The notes beneath the pieces were generated by a model, which saw nothing but the letters and a program-made list of their open reading frames with translations, did not search any database and was not told the origin of the DNA. From Coprovicinus avistercoris (lineage in GTDB: Bacteria; Actinomycetota; Coriobacteriia; Coriobacteriales; Atopobiaceae), in assembly GCA_018714895.1 (NCBI GenBank), contig DVMQ01000003.1:1-64000 (forward strand): a stretch of DNA of 64,000 nt. The letters run 5' to 3'. Below, one piece after another: positions 34,683-44,156 of this stretch. The position numbers and the translations under genes are program-made. Position 1 is the first letter of the stretch, and each line of letters starts with the position of its first letter.

Positions 34683-36092
34683 TTAGAAACGCATTTTTCT
34701 GGGGTCCATTCCCATTTGGCGCATCATGGATTGCATAGCACGACGATCCATACCCTTACCTTTGCGTCCACGTTTACCACGTCCGCCCATCGCATCACCT
34801 GCAATCGCACGCATTTTGCCCATCATACGATTCATCTCGCCCCATTGCTTAATGAGTGCGTTTACCTCTTGCACTGTTCTTCCAGAACCCTTGGCAATAC
34901 GCTTACGACGTTGACCATTAATAATCTTTGGACGCGAGCGCTCTTCTTTTGTCATTGAGTGAATCATTGCTTCGATGCGAGTGAGAGCTTCGTCATTTAC
35001 AGAAGTTCCTTGCTGCGACATAGCACGATCCACACCAGGAATCATAGAAGCAATCTTTGCAAGCCCGCCCATGCGTCTAATTTGTTGCATCTGGCTGAGC
35101 ATGTCATCCATGGTGAAGCCTTCACGCAGCATTCTCTCTGCTGCTGCCGCCTCTTCTTCACTCGCTGTCTGCTGAGCCTGCTCAATAATGCCGTACACAT
35201 CGCCCATGCCGAGGATGCGCTTAGCCATGCGATCGGGATGGAACACCTCAAGAGAATCGGGTTTCTCCCCCATTGAAACAAATTTAATTGGCTTACCGGT
35301 TACCGCACGCACAGAGAGTGCACCGCCGCCACGTGCATCACCATCAAGCTTGGACATGATGACGCCATCAAAATCAACGCGGCGTGCGAATTCCATAACA
35401 ACATTAACGATATCCTGACCTGTCATGGCATCAACAACCATGAGTACTTGATCAGGTTTAACAGCCGCCTTGATCTCCTCGGCCTCACGCATCATGTCTT
35501 CGTCAACTTGCAAACGACCAGCCGTATCGACAATAACAATATCGTTGAGGTGATCTATTGCTTCACGAACAGCATCCTGTGCAATAGCAACAGGATGAGC
35601 GCCATCACCGCGAAAGACTGAAACACCAATTTCGCCGCCAAGCGTTGCAAGCTGATCCGCAGCAGCAGGACGATAGGTATCGCAGGCAGCAAGCAAGGGG
35701 CTATGTCCCTGGCTCTTGAGAAGATAAGCGAGTTTTACTGCAGCCGTTGTTTTGCCTGAACCCTGCAAACCCACAAGCATAATGACATTGGGTGTGCGGT
35801 TCTGCATGAGCGTAAGACGCGATTCGGTAGAACCAAGGAGCTCGGTAAGCTGATCGAGTACGATTGCTACAACATTTTGAGCGGGTGTCAGGGAGTCAAG
35901 CACCTCTGATGTCAGACAGCGCTCTTTACAATTCGCAACAAACTGTTTGACAACCTTGAAGTTTACATCGGCTTCCAAAAGCGCCATGCGAATCTCTCGC
36001 ATGGCAGAAGTAATATCAGCCTCAGTAAGGCGTCCTTTTCCCCTGAGACCGTCGAATGCATCCTGAAGTCTATCCGAAAGGTTGTTAAACAT
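34683..36092 (-). CDS. ffh: signal recognition particle GTPase Ffh (SRP54)
   Basis: Ffh binds SRP RNA and signal sequences of nascent membrane proteins and docks with FtsY. The 469-aa protein has an N domain, a G domain with GLQGSGKTTAAVKLA, DTAGR and SKLDGDARGG, and a C-terminal Met-rich M domain with RRKRIAKGSGR. It ends in a Met/Arg-rich tail. It lies 5 nt after ftsY, so both partners of the targeting system are coexpressed. Confidence 0.97.
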   Translation of the reverse strand: MFNNLSDRLQDAFDGLRGKGRLTEADITSAMREIRMALLEADVNFKVVKQFVANCKERCLTSEVLDSLTPAQNVVAIVLDQLTELLGSTESRLTLMQNRTPNVIMLVGLQGSGKTTAAVKLAYLLKSQGHSPLLAACDTYRPAAADQLATLGGEIGVSVFRGDGAHPVAIAQDAVREAIDHLNDIVIVDTAGRLQVDEDMMREAEEIKAAVKPDQVLMVVDAMTGQDIVNVVMEFARRVDFDGVIMSKLDGDARGGGALSVRAVTGKPIKFVSMGEKPDSLEVFHPDRMAKRILGMGDVYGIIEQAQQTASEEEAAAAERMLREGFTMDDMLSQMQQIRRMGGLAKIASMIPGVDRAMSQQGTSVNDEALTRIEAMIHSMTKEERSRPKIINGQRRKRIAKGSGRTVQEVNALIKQWGEMNRMMGKMRAIAGDAMGGRGKRGRKGKGMDRRAMQSMMRQMGMDPRKMRF

Positions 36093-36097
36093 CGCGC

Positions 36098-37003
36098 TTA
36101 CGCTCCCTCACCGACAAGCGCCTCGCTAAATGCAAGGGCATCGAAAGTCTGCAAATCTTCAATGCTCTCGCCCACTCCAATACGGTAGATAGGCAAGTTC
36201 AGTTGGTGTGCAATAGCAACCGCAATACCACCCTTGGCAGTACCGTCAAGTTTAGTAACAACAAGTCCGTCTATATCCAAGGCCTCGTTAAACTCTTTTG
36301 CTTGGGACAAGCCATTTTGACCAGTTGTGGCATCGATAACCAATACGACAGAGACTGGCATAGTGGCGCGTTTACGCGTAACTGATACAACTTTTGCTAG
36401 CTCACGCATAAGTTCAGGAGAAGTATGAAGGCGTCCCGCTGTATCTATCAGCACAAGATCGGAAGACCGTTTCTCCGCCTCTTCCAGCACGTCATAGCAC
36501 ACACTTGCAGGATCTGCACCACGATCGCGAGTGATCATCTCCACGCCAGCACGATCACTCCACACCTGAAGCTGCTCGATGGCAGCAGCGCGGAACGTAT
36601 CAGCCCCTCCGATAAGCACGCGATGGCCTTCAGATTGAGCAACGCCCGCAAGCTTTCCAACAGTTGTTGTTTTACCGGCACCATTGATACCTACAAACAG
36701 CACGCAACTGGGAAGATCCTCAAAAGGATCGCGCTCGGGAACAGGAAAGAGCTCTGCGATACGCTGTGCGAGCACACGACGAATTTGCTGAGGAGTTCTC
36801 AGGCCTTCACGAGCAGCACAATCCCTTACCGAATCACTCACTTCGAGCGCAGCCTCAGCGCCCATATCTCCCAAAACTAGTGTGTCGGCAAGATCATCCC
36901 AAAATTCCTCGTCAACCTCGCCACCCATATAGAAGATCTCATTAAGCGCTGCACGAGAACGCTCAAGTCCACGCTTAAGGCGCTCCTTCAAACCTATACC
37001 CAT
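36098..37003 (-). CDS. ftsY: signal recognition particle receptor FtsY
   Basis: FtsY is the SRP receptor GTPase at the membrane. The 301-aa protein contains only the NG domain, with GINGAGKTTTVGKLA, DTAGRLHT and TKLDGTAKGG, and lacks the long acidic A domain of E. coli FtsY, as is usual in Gram-positive organisms. Its ATG overlaps the smc stop by one base (TGATG), indicating translational coupling. Confidence 0.96.
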   Translation of the reverse strand: MGIGLKERLKRGLERSRAALNEIFYMGGEVDEEFWDDLADTLVLGDMGAEAALEVSDSVRDCAAREGLRTPQQIRRVLAQRIAELFPVPERDPFEDLPSCVLFVGINGAGKTTTVGKLAGVAQSEGHRVLIGGADTFRAAAIEQLQVWSDRAGVEMITRDRGADPASVCYDVLEEAEKRSSDLVLIDTAGRLHTSPELMRELAKVVSVTRKRATMPVSVVLVIDATTGQNGLSQAKEFNEALDIDGLVVTKLDGTAKGGIAVAIAHQLNLPIYRIGVGESIEDLQTFDALAFSEALVGEGA

Positions 37004-40000
37004 CAGGCGTCTACCACCTTTCCGGTTGTATGATCAAGACGCTGTGATACAACACGACTCACACCATCTGCTTGCATAGAAACACCATAGAGCACATCTG
37101 CCTGTTCCATGGTTCTTCTCTGGTGAGAGATCACGATAAGCTGTGTTGTTTCCTTTAAACTCTCAATCGCACCCAACAACTTATCAAGATTGGAATCATC
37201 GAGCGCTGCCTCAACCTCGTCAAATACGTAAAACGGAACCGTGCGCGTCCGATATACCGCAAAGAGCAAAGCAAGGGCAGTAAGTGACTTCTCGCCACCG
37301 CTCATGAGGGTCATTTTAGCCAGTCGTTTACCACGCGGTTGTGCAACGATTTCAATACCAGTCTCTGAGGGGTGATCGGGATCAGTCATCTCAAGATTTG
37401 CCCTACCTCCAGGAAAGAGAAGAGCAAAAACTTCTTGGAAGTTCTTATCAACTTTTGCAAACGTTTGCAAAAACTGATTGCGCATTTTTCTATCAATGGC
37501 CGCCGCAATCTTTGCAAGCGCTCCTCGTGCCTGTTCCAAGTCTGAAACTTGTTCAGCAATGTAATCAGAGCGCTCTTTCAGGCGAGCATACTCTTCCATA
37601 GCTACCTGATTAACGGGACCGATGTCGGCAATTTTGCGCTTAATAGTGGCAACCTCTTGCTCCATTGCCTCACGGTCTTCCGGAGCTGGCAGCGTGAGTG
37701 CTTCTTCAAGCGGTATGCCGCTGCTTTCAGTTATGTCGCTTACGGCAGCCTGCACCTGTACCTCAAGCTTACCTGAGATAACACGAACTTCGTTGAGTGT
37801 CTCTCGGGCGGCATCGCGCGCCGATTCAGCTTCCTGCAGCCGTGTTTTTGCTTCTCCAATAGTATTTTTCAAAGAGTCGGAATCGGCCTCGGCAAGGCTG
37901 GCGCGATCACGCAAGCGACTTGCCCAAGCAAGTGCCACCTCGCGAATGGCATCATAACGCTCATGGAGAGGATCCACTCGGAGGCGCAAGACATCTAACG
38001 ACCGCGCAGAATCTTCCAATGCACTTCGACGTGTTTCAAGAGAAGTAAGGCGCCTGCTCAACTCATCCGCTCGCTCTTCGACGTGGCGCTTACGCTCCCG
38101 CACGGTAGCGAGCGACAAACGAGCCTCGGAGAGCTTAGCGGCTGCCTGCGCCTCATGCTCTGCAACCTGTTTGCGCTCCTCAGTAAGATCCTCAAGAAGT
38201 TGTGCGATCTCGCCTGCACTTTCCTGAGCCTCTTGAGCCTTCTGGCGATGAGCATCGAGCTGAGGGCGAGCCTCAGCCGCTTTCGCACTCGCCTCTTCTC
38301 GCTGTTTTTGCAAACGAGCAAGCTCGTCGTGTGCTTGTGTCTGCTGGGCCTCAAGACGGCCAATGTCAGAGGTAACCGATGAAAGTTCACCTTTGAGCGT
38401 TGCAAGCTTTCCAGAAGCCTGTGCTTGCGTCTCACGAGCCTCAGCAAGCGACTGGGTGAGCTGTTCGTGAGTAGCACCAGCATCTTCCAGTTGAGCTTCT
38501 AATTCATCCATACCGTCGTCGAGGGCGCGTATTCTACGCTTACGCTCCAGGGCACCCGCTTCGGCACCAGAAGTACCCACGACGCATCTGCCATCTTCAA
38601 GAATGGTGACGCCATCCGGTGTTACGAAGCAAAAGCCCGGATTCGTTTCATGGTTGTGGAGCGCCTCTGCAAGGTTGGAAGCCAAAGCCACATCGCCAAG
38701 CAAAGCCTCAACAAGTCCGCGAGCTCCGTCACTCACCCCAAGGTGATTGATGAGAAGATCAAGCGCACCACCATCGTTGTCCTTAGGTGTATTCGAGCAT
38801 GCAAGGCTTGCAATAACAGCGCGTCCACCGTGAGAGGCAGCATCCAGAGCGCGATCAGCAACGCGCTCAAGCGAACTCTCATTGGCAACCACAAGCGTTG
38901 CGAGGTCATCGCCTAATAACCTCTCGACCAGCTCTTCGAGCTCAGGAGGAACATCGATAAGATCACTCAGACGACACTGCACCAGCTCAGATGCCTTTTC
39001 GTCGGAGCAAAGTGCTTGCACAAGCGGACTTGCAAGCGCTTGTGCTTCGTCGACAGAGCGCAATGCTGCTAGCGATGCCTGAGCTTCGGAAAGCGCACGA
39101 CGAGCTCGGTCTTCTACCTGCGTAGCCTCATTCAGTTCCGTGCGAAGACGATCAATTGATTTCGAGGTATCAGCAAGTGCATCTTCTGCCTCAGCAATAT
39201 CCTCGCCAAGCCCTTGAATCCTTGAACGGCGTGCTGCAAGAGCTTCATCACAGGTAGCAATGGTCTCTTCAAGCTGAGAGATACGACTTGCAAACATAGC
39301 GTCTTCAACCTCAGCATTTGATACCTGCTCGCTCAAACGAGCATAGGCAAGCGTCTCTTCGTCAGCCACACGCTGCAAAGAACGCTGCTCGGTACTGAGT
39401 TGCTCGATACGACTATCTTTTTCCTGCAAAGCCTTACGCGCTTCAGCTGCCTTAGGGCCTAGATCTGCGACGTCTTCTTCCAACTGAGAGAGCATAGCTG
39501 CCGAACTTGCAAGATCATCTTGGGAATGTTCCAGCTGCTCGGCAGCTTCACTGCGCTGACGCTCGATTGAAGACAAGCTCGCACGCGCCTCAGAAAGGCG
39601 CGAAACCATATTGCGTCCTTTTTCCTCAAGCAAACGCATATCAGACTCAAGACGACCAAGCATATCTTGCGTTCTTCTACGCTGCTCGCCTAAATCGCCT
39701 ACAAACAGACCTTTCTTTTCGAGCATAGACTGGAGTTTTTCCAGCTCGCGTGATCGCTCTTCAAAACGATAATTTGCAAGTTCAAGCTCAGCGGATGCTT
39801 CACGACCACGAGTGTCCAGCTTATTCCACTCGGTCTGAAGATTTCTTAAATCATCAACCGCAAGCGTTGTTTCAAGGTGAGAAAGACGCGTGGTGAGGTC
39901 TTCTGCACGACGAGCCTTATCAACCTGACGCTCCAACGGTTTCAGTTGCCGAGTAATTTCTCGAGCAACATCTTTAGCGCGACGCAAATTGTCATCCATA

Positions 40001-40548
40001 CTCACCAGCTTGCGCTGGGAGCGCTCTTTACGACGGCGATGTTTGGAAATACCTGCAGCTTCCTCAATGAGTTCGCGCCGCTCCTCAGGACGACTCTGTA
40101 AGATTGAATCGAGCTTGCCCTGCGAAATAATTGAATGGGTCTCTTTGCCAAGGCCAGAGTCATGCAAAATATCCTGAATGTCGCGCAAGCGTGCTGGCGC
40201 TCCATTGATGAGGTACTCCGACTCCCCTGATCGATACATTCTGCGTGTTATGCCAACTTCAGAGAAGTCCACCGGCAAGGTATGATCGGTGTTATCCAAG
40301 ACCAGCGTTACCTCAGCAACGCCAACGGGCTGACGAGCCGAAGAGCCTGAAAAAATAACATCTTCCATAACTTGCCCGCGCAACATACGAGCACTTTGCT
40401 CACCCAACACCCATAAAATAGCATCGGAAACATTGGATTTGCCAGAGCCGTTGGGCCCAACCACAACAGTAAGGCCCGGGTCAAAGGACATATGCGTGCG
40501 GTTTGCAAAGGACTTGAAGCCTTTGAGCGTAAGGGACTTGAGATACAC
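37003..40548 (-). CDS. smc: chromosome segregation protein SMC
   Basis: SMC dimers extrude DNA loops and compact the chromosome. The 1181-aa protein has the N-terminal Walker A GPNGSGKSN, a first coiled-coil arm, a hinge around residues 490-650, a second coiled-coil arm and a C-terminal ABC head with LMSGGEKSLTALALLF and DEVEAALDD. It starts at GTG 40548 with GGGAG 6 nt upstream, 3 nt after the rnc stop. The rnc-smc-ftsY order is conserved in Gram-positive bacteria. Confidence 0.97.
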   Translation of the reverse strand: MYLKSLTLKGFKSFANRTHMSFDPGLTVVVGPNGSGKSNVSDAILWVLGEQSARMLRGQVMEDVIFSGSSARQPVGVAEVTLVLDNTDHTLPVDFSEVGITRRMYRSGESEYLINGAPARLRDIQDILHDSGLGKETHSIISQGKLDSILQSRPEERRELIEEAAGISKHRRRKERSQRKLVSMDDNLRRAKDVAREITRQLKPLERQVDKARRAEDLTTRLSHLETTLAVDDLRNLQTEWNKLDTRGREASAELELANYRFEERSRELEKLQSMLEKKGLFVGDLGEQRRRTQDMLGRLESDMRLLEEKGRNMVSRLSEARASLSSIERQRSEAAEQLEHSQDDLASSAAMLSQLEEDVADLGPKAAEARKALQEKDSRIEQLSTEQRSLQRVADEETLAYARLSEQVSNAEVEDAMFASRISQLEETIATCDEALAARRSRIQGLGEDIAEAEDALADTSKSIDRLRTELNEATQVEDRARRALSEAQASLAALRSVDEAQALASPLVQALCSDEKASELVQCRLSDLIDVPPELEELVERLLGDDLATLVVANESSLERVADRALDAASHGGRAVIASLACSNTPKDNDGGALDLLINHLGVSDGARGLVEALLGDVALASNLAEALHNHETNPGFCFVTPDGVTILEDGRCVVGTSGAEAGALERKRRIRALDDGMDELEAQLEDAGATHEQLTQSLAEARETQAQASGKLATLKGELSSVTSDIGRLEAQQTQAHDELARLQKQREEASAKAAEARPQLDAHRQKAQEAQESAGEIAQLLEDLTEERKQVAEHEAQAAAKLSEARLSLATVRERKRHVEERADELSRRLTSLETRRSALEDSARSLDVLRLRVDPLHERYDAIREVALAWASRLRDRASLAEADSDSLKNTIGEAKTRLQEAESARDAARETLNEVRVISGKLEVQVQAAVSDITESSGIPLEEALTLPAPEDREAMEQEVATIKRKIADIGPVNQVAMEEYARLKERSDYIAEQVSDLEQARGALAKIAAAIDRKMRNQFLQTFAKVDKNFQEVFALLFPGGRANLEMTDPDHPSETGIEIVAQPRGKRLAKMTLMSGGEKSLTALALLFAVYRTRTVPFYVFDEVEAALDDSNLDKLLGAIESLKETTQLIVISHQRRTMEQADVLYGVSMQADGVSRVVSQRLDHTTGKVVDA

Positions 40549-40551
40549 GAA

Positions 40552-41274
40552 CTACTCCCTTGCTTCCTCATCAGCCGCCGGAACGTAGCCCAAGTGGCGC
40601 AGCGCTGCAAGCGCGGCCATGCTCTCAGCCTCCTTTTTAGATGAACCGCTTCCTCGACCAACGCGTTTGCCATCCACAAGAACGACAGAGGTGAATGTTG
40701 GGCTATGGGCAGGCCCCTCTTGGCCTATCAGCTTATATGACGGGGCACATTTAAAATCCCGCTGTGTAACCTCTTGCAGCAAGGATTTAGGACTTTCCGC
40801 CGTCGCTGCGAGATGACGAGACATGCGCGGCTCTAAGGTGCGCTCGACAAAAGCATGTGCTGGCTCAGCACCACCATCGAGATACAAAGCGCCGACTACC
40901 GCTTCATAGACATTTTCAAGAGCTGAATGCATACCGCGGGCATGAGTACCGCGCTCTGACCCGCCAAAAATAATGCATTCGCCAAGTCCCAGTTCACCTG
41001 CAACCTCAGAAAGCATGTTTCCTGAAACGAGCGCTATTTTCATACGAGTAAGACAACCCTCGTCCATATCGTGATAGCGCTCAAATAAGTCGGTCGCAAC
41101 AAGGGCACCTAAAATGGAGTCGCCAAGAAATTCAAGGCGCTCATAAGAGCACCAAATAGGCTCACCTTCTACAGCCGAAGGATGCGTAATGGCACTCTGT
41201 GCAAGGGCCTTGTCTTTAAATACATAGTTTGTAATCTGCTCAAGCCGATCGATCTGTGAAATACGTGACGCCAC
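40552..41274 (-). CDS. rnc: ribonuclease III
   Basis: RNase III cleaves double-stranded RNA, including the 16S/23S processing stems. The 240-aa protein has the catalytic signature ERLEFLGDSILG and the second acidic cluster in NVYEAVVGALYLDGG. A C-terminal double-stranded RNA-binding domain follows (GRGSGSSKKEAESMAALAAL). GTG 41274 is chosen as start because AAGGAG lies 6 nt upstream. It follows acpP by 10 nt. Confidence 0.96.
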   Translation of the reverse strand: MASRISQIDRLEQITNYVFKDKALAQSAITHPSAVEGEPIWCSYERLEFLGDSILGALVATDLFERYHDMDEGCLTRMKIALVSGNMLSEVAGELGLGECIIFGGSERGTHARGMHSALENVYEAVVGALYLDGGAEPAHAFVERTLEPRMSRHLAATAESPKSLLQEVTQRDFKCAPSYKLIGQEGPAHSPTFTSVVLVDGKRVGRGSGSSKKEAESMAALAALRHLGYVPAADEEARE

Positions 41275-41284
41275 AAGCGACTCC

Positions 41285-41521
41285 TTACTGAGCCGCAGCA
41301 ATAGCATCTACTGCATCATGAACAGTTATGATCGACGAAAGCTGACTCTCATCAAAGGCCATGCCGAATTCATCTTCCATGCTGGTGACAAGCTCCAACA
41401 TGTCAAATGAGTCCGCATTGAGACTGGCAAACGTAGTGTCTTCATTTACCGATGAGGCATCTACGCCCAACGTCTCGGAAACAAGCTGGATAACCGTATC
41501 AAGTATGGCTGCGCGATCCAT
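41285..41521 (-). CDS. acpP: acyl carrier protein
   Basis: This 78-aa acidic protein carries acyl chains on a 4'-phosphopantetheine attached to S38 in the NADSFDMLEL helix. The usual motif is DSL; here a phenylalanine follows the serine. The ATG at 41521 has AAGGAGGG upstream. plsX precedes it and rnc follows, the classic plsX-acp-rnc block, although the rest of the FASII genes are 20 kb away. Confidence 0.95.
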   Translation of the reverse strand: MDRAAILDTVIQLVSETLGVDASSVNEDTTFASLNADSFDMLELVTSMEDEFGMAFDESQLSSIITVHDAVDAIAAAQ

Positions 41522-41597
41522 ACGCGCTCCCTCCTTCTTTCTGCACATTTCTGCAGCAATGTCAGGTTTTACTTCCCGATTGTACTCATACCCAACT

Positions 41598-42581
41598 CTA
41601 GGAAGCGATATATGCTGCAATGCGCTCAACAAGCCCATTACGAACGGCAGCGGCAGTAGCGAGTGTGCCATTCATAACAGCCGTTGCACTAGTGGCGCCA
41701 TGACCGATCAAAACGGGAGCCTTCAAACCAAGAAGAATGGCACCGCCATGAGCATCTCCAGAAAGATCTTTGGCAATGTCTTTTACTGCCGGCTTAAGAA
41801 GACCTGCTCCCAATAAATAGCGTTTCGATTCATTCGCTGCATTGCGCAGGCGGCCAATGAGGTACTTTGCCGTACCTTCGATGGTTTTAAGAGCAATATT
41901 GCCCGTAAATCCATCGCAGACAATAACATCAAAATCACCCATAAGCAGATCATTGCCTTCGCAATTGCCCACAAAACCACAGTCTGCAGCAGCAAGTGCT
42001 TCATGATATGAAATAACTGTTTCAGAACCCTTTGTATCTTCGGATCCGTTTGAGAGCAGAGCCACACGAGCATTCTCTATGCCAAGTGCAACATGTGCAT
42101 AGGCGGCTCCCATGCGTGCAAACTGAACAATTACCTCTGGACGACAATCGGCATTTGCTCCAAGGTCAAGCACTACCTTTTCTCGACCTGCAGCTGCAGG
42201 AAAAGCAACAGCAATAGCAGGTCGCTTAACACCTTTGATGCGGCCAACTTTAAGCGTGGAAGCTACGAGCATAGCACCGGTAGAACCTGCAGAGAAAAAG
42301 CCATCTGCCTCACCGGCACGTACCGCCTCGCATGCACGAACAATACTTGAATCGGTCTTTGTGCGTACAGCCTCAGCAGGATGCTCCGCCATGCCGATAA
42401 CTTCAGTAGTTACAAGCGCACGAGCCTTCGTATGAGAGGCGCAGAAGGGTTGGACTACCTCTTCATTTCCGGCTACCAAAACCTCGAGATCTGAATCTGC
42501 TTCAAGAGCACGAGCAATGCCCTCAAGTACAACCTCAGGACGCTCATCTCCGCCCATAGCATCTACGCAAATGGTGGTCAT
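41598..42581 (-). CDS. plsX: phosphate acyltransferase PlsX
   Basis: PlsX interconverts acyl-ACP and acyl-phosphate, the acyl donor for PlsY in glycerophospholipid synthesis. The 327-aa protein opens with the family signature VDAMGGDERPE and contains GSTGAMLVAS and CDGFTGNIALKTIEG. A good GAGGGAAGG ribosome-binding site precedes the ATG. A terminator-like hairpin separates it from rpmF upstream. Confidence 0.96.
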   Translation of the reverse strand: MTTICVDAMGGDERPEVVLEGIARALEADSDLEVLVAGNEEVVQPFCASHTKARALVTTEVIGMAEHPAEAVRTKTDSSIVRACEAVRAGEADGFFSAGSTGAMLVASTLKVGRIKGVKRPAIAVAFPAAAGREKVVLDLGANADCRPEVIVQFARMGAAYAHVALGIENARVALLSNGSEDTKGSETVISYHEALAAADCGFVGNCEGNDLLMGDFDVIVCDGFTGNIALKTIEGTAKYLIGRLRNAANESKRYLLGAGLLKPAVKDIAKDLSGDAHGGAILLGLKAPVLIGHGATSATAVMNGTLATAAAVRNGLVERIAAYIAS

Positions 42582-42625
42582 GGCTTTCCTTCCCTCCTCG
42601 CGTTATGTACGCGAACAATTCATAC

Positions 42626-42657
42626 AAAAAAGAGACCGACCCCAGAAGGGCCGGCCT
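42626..42657 (-). terminator. Rho-independent terminator after rpmF
   Basis: On the minus strand GAGGCCGGCCC pairs with GGGGTCGGTCTC, with two G-U wobbles, followed by TTTTTT. It lies between rpmF and plsX and should strongly attenuate read-through, even though these genes are usually cotranscribed. Confidence 0.85.
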
Positions 42658-42680
42658 CCCGGGCCGTGCATACGTTTTCG

Positions 42681-42860
42681 TTACTCAGTAACGATTACCT
42701 CGCGGTCGCGATAGTGGCCGCAATTGGGGCATACGCGATGCGGGAGCTTTGTAGCACCACACTGCGGGCAAACAGAACGAGCGGGCGCATCAAGCCTGCT
42801 GTTAGCCGAACGGCGAGTGTGAGTGGCACCGCGGCCCTTCTTTTGCTTAGGAACTGCCAT
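42681..42860 (-). CDS. rpmF: 50S ribosomal protein L32
   Basis: L32 is a small large-subunit protein. The 59-aa sequence begins AVPKQKKGR, as expected, and has a four-cysteine zinc ribbon CPQC...CPNC. The ATG at 42860 is supported by GAGAGG 6 nt upstream. The yceD-rpmF neighbourhood is conserved. Confidence 0.96.
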   Translation of the reverse strand: MAVPKQKKGRGATHTRRSANSRLDAPARSVCPQCGATKLPHRVCPNCGHYRDREVIVTE

Positions 42861-42935
42861 CATGAACCTCTCTAACAACGTCCTTGAAGATAGCGAGCGG
42901 ACGATGCGCACGCCCGCAACGAATCACAGCAGACG

Positions 42936-42944
42936 ATAGTACCA
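42936..42944 (-). promoter_or_regulatory. candidate extended -10 promoter of rpmF
   Basis: TGG-TACTAT on the minus strand lies about 75 nt before the rpmF start codon. No clear -35 hexamer is present, so confidence is low. Confidence 0.3.
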
Positions 42945-43006
42945 CATATTGCGGTATTTGTGTGTTTCTCAGCACAAATCTCCAGCTTCACACAACAAGC
43001 ACGATT

Positions 43007-43573
43007 TTACTCGTTTGACTCGTCTTCATCGAGTTGAAGATTGCGCAAAACTGCGAATGGACTTTCTTCGAGCTCCTTCTCTTCTTGTTGCTTGGCACAC
43101 CCGCAGTCGCCCTCATTAAGATTTGCTCCACAAATTGGACACAAACCTTTACAGTCTGGGCGGCAAAGAACGATATAGGGCGTTTCCATGAGCAAGGCAC
43201 TGAGAAGTGCTTCGGACAGGTCGATCGTATCGTCATCTGAGATGAGCGAATAATCGACATCATCCTCTTCATCCTCAGAAAAAGCTTCTTCAGGCTCTTC
43301 AAAGAGATAGTATTCATCCACCTCTGCAGAAACATCAAAGGCAGCAGGATCGAGACACCGGTCGCAAACACCTTCTACATGTGCATGCAAAATACCAGTG
43401 GCCAAAATACCATCGCCAGCATTGGTAAGCACGAGGTTATACGATGCGCCTTCAGGCAAGGTGAAGGTACGACCGCCCATTTCGTACGACGACAGATCCA
43501 AAGTGCCCGAGACGGTAATCGACTCACCAGGCGCTTCTAGACGCTCATCCACACGAACAATGATAGGCTCCAT
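43007..43573 (-). CDS. yceD: YceD/DUF177 family protein
   Basis: YceD-family proteins are linked to 23S rRNA accumulation in bacteria and plants. The 188-aa protein has the conserved GVCDRCLDP motif, an acidic middle (residues 90-115) and a C-terminal zinc-ribbon-like CRPDCKGLCPICGANLN. The ATG at 43573 is preferred, since a GTG three codons upstream is too close to the AGGGG ribosome-binding site. It precedes rpmF, as in many genomes. Confidence 0.9.
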   Translation of the reverse strand: MEPIIVRVDERLEAPGESITVSGTLDLSSYEMGGRTFTLPEGASYNLVLTNAGDGILATGILHAHVEGVCDRCLDPAAFDVSAEVDEYYLFEEPEEAFSEDEEDDVDYSLISDDDTIDLSEALLSALLMETPYIVLCRPDCKGLCPICGANLNEGDCGCAKQQEEKELEESPFAVLRNLQLDEDESNE

Positions 43574-43587
43574 AGCAAACACAACCC

Positions 43588-44085
43588 CTACCAGGGCACA
43601 TTGTTGGAAGTATTACGCGGACCAGAATTCTCATCCAATGTCTGGCGCACTCTCGAAACCGTGCCGGTAAGCGACTTGAGATTTTCCTCAAGATGCTCGA
43701 GCACAGATTCTGCATATTCCTCGGCGTTATAACGCGTATCGCGCTCATACTGCTGCGCCTGGTCACGAATATCATCAGCCTGCTGCTGCGCAAGACGAAC
43801 GATTTCCTGATCGCCAGCAAGAATCATAGCCTGCTGCTGAGCGTCGGCCACAATAGAATCAGCCTGCTGCTGCGCATGAGCGATAATCTCGCTCTGCTCT
43901 TTTACAATACGGCGAGCATCGGCAAATTCCTGGGGAAATACCCGACGAATCTCATCCAGGATCTCATAGATATCCTGCGCATCGATGATCTTTTTCTGTC
44001 CACCACCCGTAAGCGGAGTCTTGCCTTCGCTCACAATGGCCTCAAGCTCGTCAACCAAGCTCTCGATTTCCTCACCCGGCTGCAT
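43588..44085 (-). CDS. Gln-rich coiled-coil protein (DivIVA/ATP synthase b-like helix)
   Basis: This 165-aa protein is not assigned to a named family. After an N-terminal segment (residues 1-45) comes a continuous helix with repeated AQQQA units, for example AHAQQQADSIVADAQQQA and LAQQQADDIRDQAQQ, then an acidic amphipathic C-terminus. The pattern resembles cell-division coiled coils of the DivIVA/SepIVA type in actinobacteria and general b-subunit-like helices. No membrane segment is present. The ATG at 44085 has AAAGGAG 7 nt upstream. It sits between coaD and yceD in the same operon. Confidence 0.85.
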   Translation of the reverse strand: MQPGEEIESLVDELEAIVSEGKTPLTGGGQKKIIDAQDIYEILDEIRRVFPQEFADARRIVKEQSEIIAHAQQQADSIVADAQQQAMILAGDQEIVRLAQQQADDIRDQAQQYERDTRYNAEEYAESVLEHLEENLKSLTGTVSRVRQTLDENSGPRNTSNNVPW

Positions 44086-44156
44086 TGAAGGTCTCCTTTC
44101 GTGAGGATCTCGCACCCATCCAATAGCCCGGACAAGCGCCAGGCCAACTTATTCTT

